In this document: positions 8,801-17,800 of the stretch, one piece after another
Numbering within the stretch: the stretch's first letter is position 1
How the letters are laid out: every line of letters begins with the position of its first letter
Virus record (IMG/VR): IMGVR_UViG_3300020457_001911
Span: 1 to 26,842 of that record
Source: a virus
DNA length: 26,842 bases
Strand: one strand, 5' to 3'
Translations under genes and position numbers: made by a program
The notes under the pieces: generated by a model
What the model saw: the letters and a program-made list of their open reading frames with translations, nothing else
Told to the model about the DNA's origin: nothing
Database searches by the model: none

Positions 8801-11800
8801 CCTGCAGTTACATTTACTGTTATAGTTCCGTCGTTATATGTTAATCCATTAGTTGTTGCGGATTTAAAGGTGTGGATTCCTGTATTTGTAGAAGGAGTTG
8901 TTGGTAATGTTGTAATACCTAGAACATTAATTACAAATGTATTTGTGGTTACACTAGTAATTCCTAACCACTGACCATGAATAGGATCATGAGATCTTGG
9001 ATAGGGATGATCAGTTGTATGTAAATCCTTATCACATGTGAATACTAGAGAATTATCAGCAAGTTTAATCTTATCACCATTAGAGAATCCATGACTTGTA
9101 ATAGTGATTGTTGTGATACCAGTTGTTGCAGTATAATCAGCATTTTCTACTGTATATGCTTTACCATCACTAACAATTCCAACTGCAGTATCAAAAATAG
9201 AATCTCTATTTCTTGGATAGATGTGATTAACCGTTGCACCTAATCCACAAGTCATTGCAAGACCTGTTAACACAACATGACTTTGTTTTCCTGAAGTTGA
9301 TAATCCATGAGCAGCCAATGTTGTCACAGTCATAATACCAGTAGTATTGGTATAAACTGCACTTTGAATTCCTACAGCAGGTGCATAATTACAAGTAAAT
9401 CCAATACCAGATAATACAACCTCTTCACCTAATTTTAAATTATGATCAGTGGCAGTGGTAATTGTTGTTAGCCCTGTTATTGAACTATACCCAACATTTC
9501 TTATATCTCTTGGTTTATAGAATACTTGTGGATTAGTAATATTAATACTAGTAACAAAACCAGCAACGACAGTGGCAAGACCAATACTCGTAATACCAGC
9601 TGATCCAAGACTTTCTGTTTGTAATCCAACAGTAACAGTCTGAATACCAGATCTATATCCAGAACCGCTATTACCAATCGAAACCGTTGTAACAGTTCCT
9701 GCTAATGATACAATCGCAGTTCCTCCAGCAGATACAAGTGGTTGGTAATTAAATCCATGACTTGATGCAAGAGAAACAATAACTCCACCAACAGGAATGT
9801 TTGCAGTATTAACATCAGCAGCAGTGGAACTTGCAGCACCAGTAAATCTAATACTGGATATACCAGCACTTTCTTCTACTATTTCATAATTTGCATTTGC
9901 ACCTGGTTGTTGGAATACACCATTAATCATGATGACACCATTAATAGTTGTCATACCAGATACGTTGGTGTTATTCGCTGTTAACGAGAATGTTTTATCT
10001 TTTCCAGTGAATTGTTGAGAAATATCATCATAAAGATAATTATCAGTATACGTTTCTTCTGTTCCATTTATTACACCAGATCGAGTAAAGACTCTTCCTT
10101 GGAAACTTGAAGATGTAGTAATACCTTCCCAGTGTCTTTCATCGGGAGCTGCAGTAGAAGTAGAAAGTGGTTGCTTACCATGAGGTGGTTCAATAAAGTT
10201 TATTGTATTTTCAACAATGTTGTAGTTACCTCTAATCTTAGTTACTGTTGCTCCTGAACTATGTGCTGCTAAAGTAGTTCCTAACCAATTACGTCTTACT
10301 CTAAGAACATTGGTGCTTCCAATACCAACAGACATAATCTTCATTATTTCATCATCAATCTGCACATATTCACCACCAGATATAGATGTTATTCCACTAA
10401 AGGTAACAGTATCCTCTGTAACAAGAAGAGGTTTTGCTAAAGTTGTAGTAACCGAAGTTCCTGCAACTGGTGATTGAATTGCATTATCAAGAGCTACAAG
10501 AACTTTTGTATTTTGATTTTTTGCAGTAAAGAAATGTTGAGTTGTAATACCTACAGAAAGTATTTCAAAAGGAACAGGAATTCTTTTTAAAGCATCCTCT
10601 GCTGATTTTGCAAGTTTTATTGTATTTTCACTTATCTTGATAACAAAAACATCTGGAGGTAAAACATTAGTATTACCAATACCAGAAACATTTGTTGTTC
10701 CTATACCTATTGAATTGGTTCCAACTCCACTAGATGGTGCATATGAAATTTCTTGACCAGTCACAAAGAAATGATTTGGAACAACGATTGTGGAATCAGT
10801 TCCATCAACTTTAACTATAGAACTACTAGATCCATCAAACTCTCTCTTAAATATAGGATCTTCCTTATGAGTTAAATCAAATGCTCTCTTAATAGTATTT
10901 TCAGTTCCTTCATAGAAACCCTCTTGGCTGGTAATAGACCCTTGTTCAAGATCTAATACTGACTCTCCACCTACTGGTCTAGCAGCAGGGAATAATGATG
11001 TATTTTCATCAATTCGTAAGGCGTTCATAAAGGTTTTAACCTCTATATCAATACCTGAATTTGGAGTAAATGTTATCTCAGTAAGACTATTACCAACACC
11101 TGTTCTTCTAGCACCAATAGTTCCTAATCCACTAACAGGAGCATTTTTAGTAACAACACTACCATACTCTGTGAAAAATACTTCTTCAGGAAGACTTCCA
11201 TCAAAATCATCAGCTACGAGAACCTCTTTAAATTCGTAGGCATCATTAGTTAAATCTGATATTTGAACTAAACAATATGCAGCATCAAAATCATCAGCAT
11301 ATGTTGCTACACCAACTTGTTCAGGAACACCAGTTGCATCAATTCGTTTTTGTTCAACAAGAATTGAACCAAATGACATATCATAAGTTCCAACTCCAAC
11401 TGATGATTCTGAAGAAATACCAATTGTAAGTGTGCTAACTCTTGCAGTCGTAATTCCTGCATTAGGGAAATAATCTAATTTTAATACTGATCCATCTAAG
11501 TATGATCTATATGTTCCCAAATCACCTGCAGAAGAGAATGAATCTGTAACAGAGTGAATTGTTAATTGACCATATTGTAAAAGTTCTGTATCTTCACCAT
11601 CATGAATAATATTAAGTTCATCAAATTCTGCATCAGCTTCACTAGTTTCAACACTTACTAATATTTTTGCAGATCTACAATTATTTCTATCGGTTGCACC
11701 GATTCCTGCTATAGATACAACAGTTGCAGAACTTCCTCCTGCAATTAAAACATTAGAAGAAGCGACACTAACTAAAGACTCTGTAAATGATCCTGTTGAT

Positions 11801-14800
11801 ATACCAATAGTTGTTGAACCAACAGATGCAACAGTATTTGTTCCAATACCAATTCCATCAATATTAAATGCCCATGTCACTACATTATAATTGTTAAATT
11901 CAAATTTTGTAGGATAGAATTGTAAAACACCATCACTTCCATCAAGTCTATAATCAAAACTACCAAGATCAAGAACAGACTCAACTCTACCATACTGGTT
12001 AATCATTGAGAAACCACGACCAATATCATTGTAAACTGTAACCATCATCAATTGTCTTTCACCCGTGAAAGATCTATCTCTTACATAAGTAACAAACTTT
12101 TGAAGTCTACCATCAGCTGCTCTATGAGTATGAACATCTGCAAATCTTGTTGATCTTGCATTACTATTAAATTGATCACTAAAATCATCAATAGTAAGAA
12201 CTCTGTTGCTTAATGATTCTGAGAAATCAGTTAATGTTTGAGTGCTGAATGTTATTTCATTTGAAAATGGTTGATCAGAACCTTGTAAATGATTTTCACT
12301 AACTAAATCAAAATTATATTCACAGTTTAAATTTTCACGTCCAATCAATTGTAATTGATTAGTTACCTTTGATGTAGAACCAACACTAATGGGTTGACTA
12401 ATGGTTGATTCAATTTGAAGTTCACTAAATTTCTTAAATCCAGAGGTATGATTTATAGAACTTACAACATTCTCCCATTTTTCTACAGGAACTCTAGATT
12501 TTATTGAATATGAGAAATTCTGATAGTAATCATTATCATGAATTCTTTGATGTTCATTATTGAGGAAACCTGTTAGATATTCCCATCCATTTTCAACAAC
12601 TGAGAAATAATCTAATTCATATCTTGATTCAAAAGATTCTCTTTCGCTTATTAATCCTTTATCCCCAGTATCAGGAGAAACAAGGATTTTTCCAACTTCA
12701 AAATCACCAGAACTCTCTACAGTTAATAATTTTACATCTGGTAACCAATCACCAACAGTTCCTTCAGAAAATCCATCAGTTACACGATCTGAAGTTCTAA
12801 ATCTATTTGCTTGTAATTTTATATCAAATTGAGGGAACAATCCTTCAGGAACTAATGAGGCATCAGAAGTGGTGCTATCAAATCTTCCTGGAGTTTCTCC
12901 CACTCCAAGATGTCCACCTAGATTATAAGTTACAGTTCCAATACCACCAAGATTTGTAGCGATTCCTGTAAGTTTAAATCTAGTGTAACCATACGCTTTA
13001 GAATTAAATCCTTTAGCTGTTGATCCAATACCAACACTTGCGTTTTCTACTAAAACATTATCACCAAGTCTAAGTGGGAAAGTGTCCAGAGTGCTATAGG
13101 TATCTCTTAATGTTACTGAAACATCATCAGTGTCCGAATCATATACGATGTTTGAAACTCTAATACCATTTGGATTATCAACAGGTATTATTATTGGTGT
13201 TGTGTCTGATAAATCATTTGTATTTTTAAGAATATCAACATCTCTTCTATCAGGATGATATCTTATATCAATATCTTGAACTTGATTCTTAGTTCTTCCA
13301 TCAAGAACAACTAATCCTGGAGAACTATTATATCCTCTTCCAAAGGAAGTAACACCAATAGATTTAAATCCAGTTAAAGGTTCAATTTTTAATATTTGTG
13401 GGAATCTAACATCTGGTCTTAATGTCAAATCTGAAGGATAGTCAAATCCAATATTTTCTATTTTTGTTTTAAGTGCTTTACCTATTGTTCTAGTGGAAGC
13501 TTTTAATACAGCACCAGAACCAACATCTGATGTAACAGTTGAAATTCCTGGTAATTTAGTATATCCTCTTCCACCATCACTCAAATGGATTTTTGAAATC
13601 GCTCCATATGCAAAAGGAGATATTGTTTCATACGAAATCTTAGCACCATCCTCACTTGCAGTATAAGTAGATTCTTCAGGTACTCTACCAAGATCATAAC
13701 TGAATGTAGTTCCACCAGTAGAAATTATTTTAAATCTACCATTGTATCTACTATTTTCAAATACAATTTGATTATTATTATCAATCTCATCATCAACAAC
13801 AATCTCTTTATTTACAATAGGATTGTCACTTAAATTTAATGGAACTAAACGATAGTAAAGTAAATGTGGTGTAAAATCGTTAACAGTAACTGTTACTTTG
13901 GCATTGGCTGTAACTCCAATAGTTCCAGTTTGTTTTACTTCAAAATTTTCAAATTGATTATTAGTTTCGTATATTTCAGAGTAATTTGAATCTCTGTATA
14001 ATTCAAATTTAAATGCAGGATAACCTGTTGTATTCTGAACGTAACCCAAAGAAGAATCTGACAGATCAAATATTATAGATGATTTCTTATATACTGTAAT
14101 TGGTGGGTTAACTGGGAAAATTGTACCACCATCATTAGCACTAGATAATCCAACAAAAGTAGGGATACCTTTAGTTGTTTGAAATTTAGTCGTAGCTAAT
14201 TTAATAGTATTTTTATCAATAACATAAACAAAATATTGATCTTCATTTGTCAGACCAACGACAGGATTAGAAGACTGATAAACAATTTTCTGTCCAGTGT
14301 TTAATTTATGATCAGGAATATTAATTGAATCTGGTATTCCTGTAGTTGATGTTGTGGTTGTTATTCCTGAACCTTCAAAGGATAATCCATTAGTTAATAA
14401 TTTTCTGTTATGTTTATTATAAGTTACATTAATGGTTGTAGTTACTCCTGGATTTACATCAACAAATACAGTATCATTATTAGATAATCCATGAGTTGTA
14501 GCAGTAGAAACAGTTACTTTATTTTTAGATACTTTGCCAGTTAAAACATTTGGGTTATTAACTAATTTGAAACTATGATAGGTACCAGTTCCAATTCCTA
14601 CAAAGAACATTAAACCAGTATTTTTATTAGTTTCTGCTATTCCAATATATTCACCTAAAGTACCAATACCAACAGATGCAAGACCAACTCTTACCGTGGA
14701 CAAACCAATTAAATCTGGAGTTAATGCAGCAACAAATAATGGACTATGATTCGTAAGAGGATCATCACTAACACCAATAGTACCAGCCATATCAGTGTTA

Positions 14801-17800
14801 GTTGCAATTCCTATGGATGCACCACTATTAGTTTGATATGTAACTTCATCCCCAGTTTCTAATCTATGATTAGGAAGAAATATTGTTTGTGTTGGCACAA
14901 ATAGTTGTGTTACACCAACACCTGGATTAGAGAAACTTAGAGTTGTTCCTATACCAACCCCACGAGCAGTTCCTAATCCAATCGACTCTTTAGGATCAAA
15001 ATATATTTCCTTAGTAAATCTTTGTGATGATCTTCCTTTAAATCCAGCATCAACAGTAAATCTTCTCTCAAGATTTTCTATTCTAGTGGTTGCAGTGTGA
15101 CCAGCACCAATAGAACCAACTCCAACAGGTTTAGCAGCAGTTGCGTTGTATGCTCTTAAAACTCTTAATCTTGAACCAGCAAGATCAACATTAAGAACTT
15201 TAACTTGTTCTTGAGTTTGACCAGCACCTATCTGTAATATATCATTCTCCAATATAAATGGAGTTCTTAAATTACCATCTACTGGAATGTATGTAACTAT
15301 ACCAGAATTGTGTTTTTGTGCAGTGCCAATTCCTTGGGATAAACTTAAAACACTTGTAGAAATTCCAATCTTAAACGATCCATTTAATAAAGTATTTGTA
15401 GTGGTTAATCCAGAAATAATAACAGTAGAACCATTAATAAATCCATGTGGTCCAGTATGAATTCCAAGGAATCTATTCGTTAAAGGATAGAATTGAACAT
15501 CATTTAATTCAGTAATTTCAGTGTAAATTGAAGATACACCTGCACCAAGAACTCTAGTAACTTTAGCCCTTGCTGGATACGTATTATCAATTTCATCTTC
15601 AAAAACAATGTTATCATTTACTTTATAACCTAAACCCCCTGTAAGGATCCCTACAGCGTCTACAGACCCCTTCTGAACTGATTTGATTATAGAGTCCTGC
15701 TCAACGAAATCATTCGATTGTAGGACATAATCGTAACCACTATTTTTTTTATCAAGAGATAGTGGGAAAGTATTTCTAGAGAAATTTGTCTCATTTAAAT
15801 TTATATTATTTTGATCCGAATTAGTCCTATAATTAAATTCAATTGGTTTGGACTTAAATGAATCTCCTACTAGATATGGGAATTTTGGTCTCTTAAAATT
15901 CTTAAATACACCATCAGAAGTAGGAGTAGAATCAATAGTTGCAAAGTATGCATATGTTCCATTAGGAAATTCTGGTGTTACACAAAATCTTCCATTGTGA
16001 ATATCAAGAACACCCTCATCAGTAGAATTATTCCAAGTAAAGTCCTCAACAAAATATTCAGGAGGAAAAACACTAGTAGGAGGTCTGTTTTGTTTTAATT
16101 CAATTTTATATCCAGATCTGAGTTGTACAATTGATCCACCAGATTTTTCTGCATATCCATAAGGTCCATAAATGGGATTACCATCATAAGCCCAACCAAT
16201 TATTGGAGAGTGATATTGATTACTTGACTCTTCTCCATTTAAGAATACTAAGTCAGATTTACCAAATACAGTATTTCCCTCGCTATCAGTAGCATAAACA
16301 ACTTGTCTTAAACTTCTAGGTGCATATACATATGAACATTCTAATTCTTTATTATCATCAAGTGAAACATCTATAAAGACATCATCATCAGTAATATTTT
16401 TTTCATTTTTCTTAAAGTCATTTACTCTCCAAGTCTGTAGAACTGGTTTAAACTTAGCTCCCAATCCTGATGCAGTTACTCTTAAAGTAGTTGTAGAAAC
16501 TCCGTATCCAATACCTGCAGAATTAACTTTTATAGATGATAACCTACCATTTTCTAATATTGGAGTTAATTCTGCTCCTGTTCCAATACCACTAACCGAT
16601 ATCGCAGGTGGAGAATTATAATCAGTTCCAGCAGCTCCAACAAATACATCTACGATTGATCCTTCATGAATAACTGCAGATGCTTCACTTTCTCTTCCAG
16701 TATTAACATTTACATCACATGGTCTTTCAAAATTCAATATATCAGATGCACCATAACCAACACCATTATCACTTAGATGTACAGATGTTATTTCTCCCCT
16801 GACTATGGGTTGAACTATAGCATGAAAATCTTTACCCCCAAGAGAAGATACTCCAACATTACCAATAACTTCTACATTAATTGGTTTGTAATTAAAATTA
16901 TGTGTTCCAACACCAATTGAAGTTATATTTTCATATATTTTTTGATCAAAGTTAAATGTTTTTGTAGTTGTTCCAAGTCCTACAGCAGATAATTTAAAAT
17001 GATCAGAATCAACTACAGTAACATAATAATCTGTTGAAGTTGAAAGTCCTGTAACAGCAACAGATGCAGATCCTAGATCAGGAGAATATTGAATAATTTC
17101 TCCAGTTTTATAATCATGATTTTTTATATTAATAACATTTAAAGCCGTGTTTATACCTACAGGATCACATGTTCTTTGTTTGTTTTCATAACCAGATCCA
17201 GGATTTGTAATTACTATGGAATTTAGAACAAGTTTTCCACTAACCGATTCAAATGAGTGTGTCCCTGAACCATAGTCCGTGAAAAATACTGTGTTTATTC
17301 CTACTAAAGCATCACCCTCTTTTTTATGAAGTTTTATGGTATGTGGGTTTATTATACGAGCAAAATAAGAGTTTCCAGTGTCAAGTCCAACTAATGCCTT
17401 TCTACCAAAAGTATTATATTTAATTTTTTCAGCATCTCTAAATTTATGGAACGTTGTAAATCCAATACTCGACTCTGTTCCTATACCAGCAAGGTCAGGT
17501 ATGATGGAAGTGATACCTGTGGTGTTAACTGACAATTCGTGAGGAATAGTTAGTAACTTCGCCCTAGCTACAGCACCTTCACCATTTCCTCCAGTAATTT
17601 TTATAATTGGTTGTTCAATATAATCAAAACCAGTATCCACCAATCTAATTTCTTTAAATTCACCTTTAACTGCACAGAAACCTGTTGCACCTGCACCTAC
17701 ACCATCATTAATTATCAATTCTGGTGGATTTATGACATCATAATCACTTCCACCAGAAACAACTTCTATGGAGTTAACTTGACCATAATGAACAACATCT

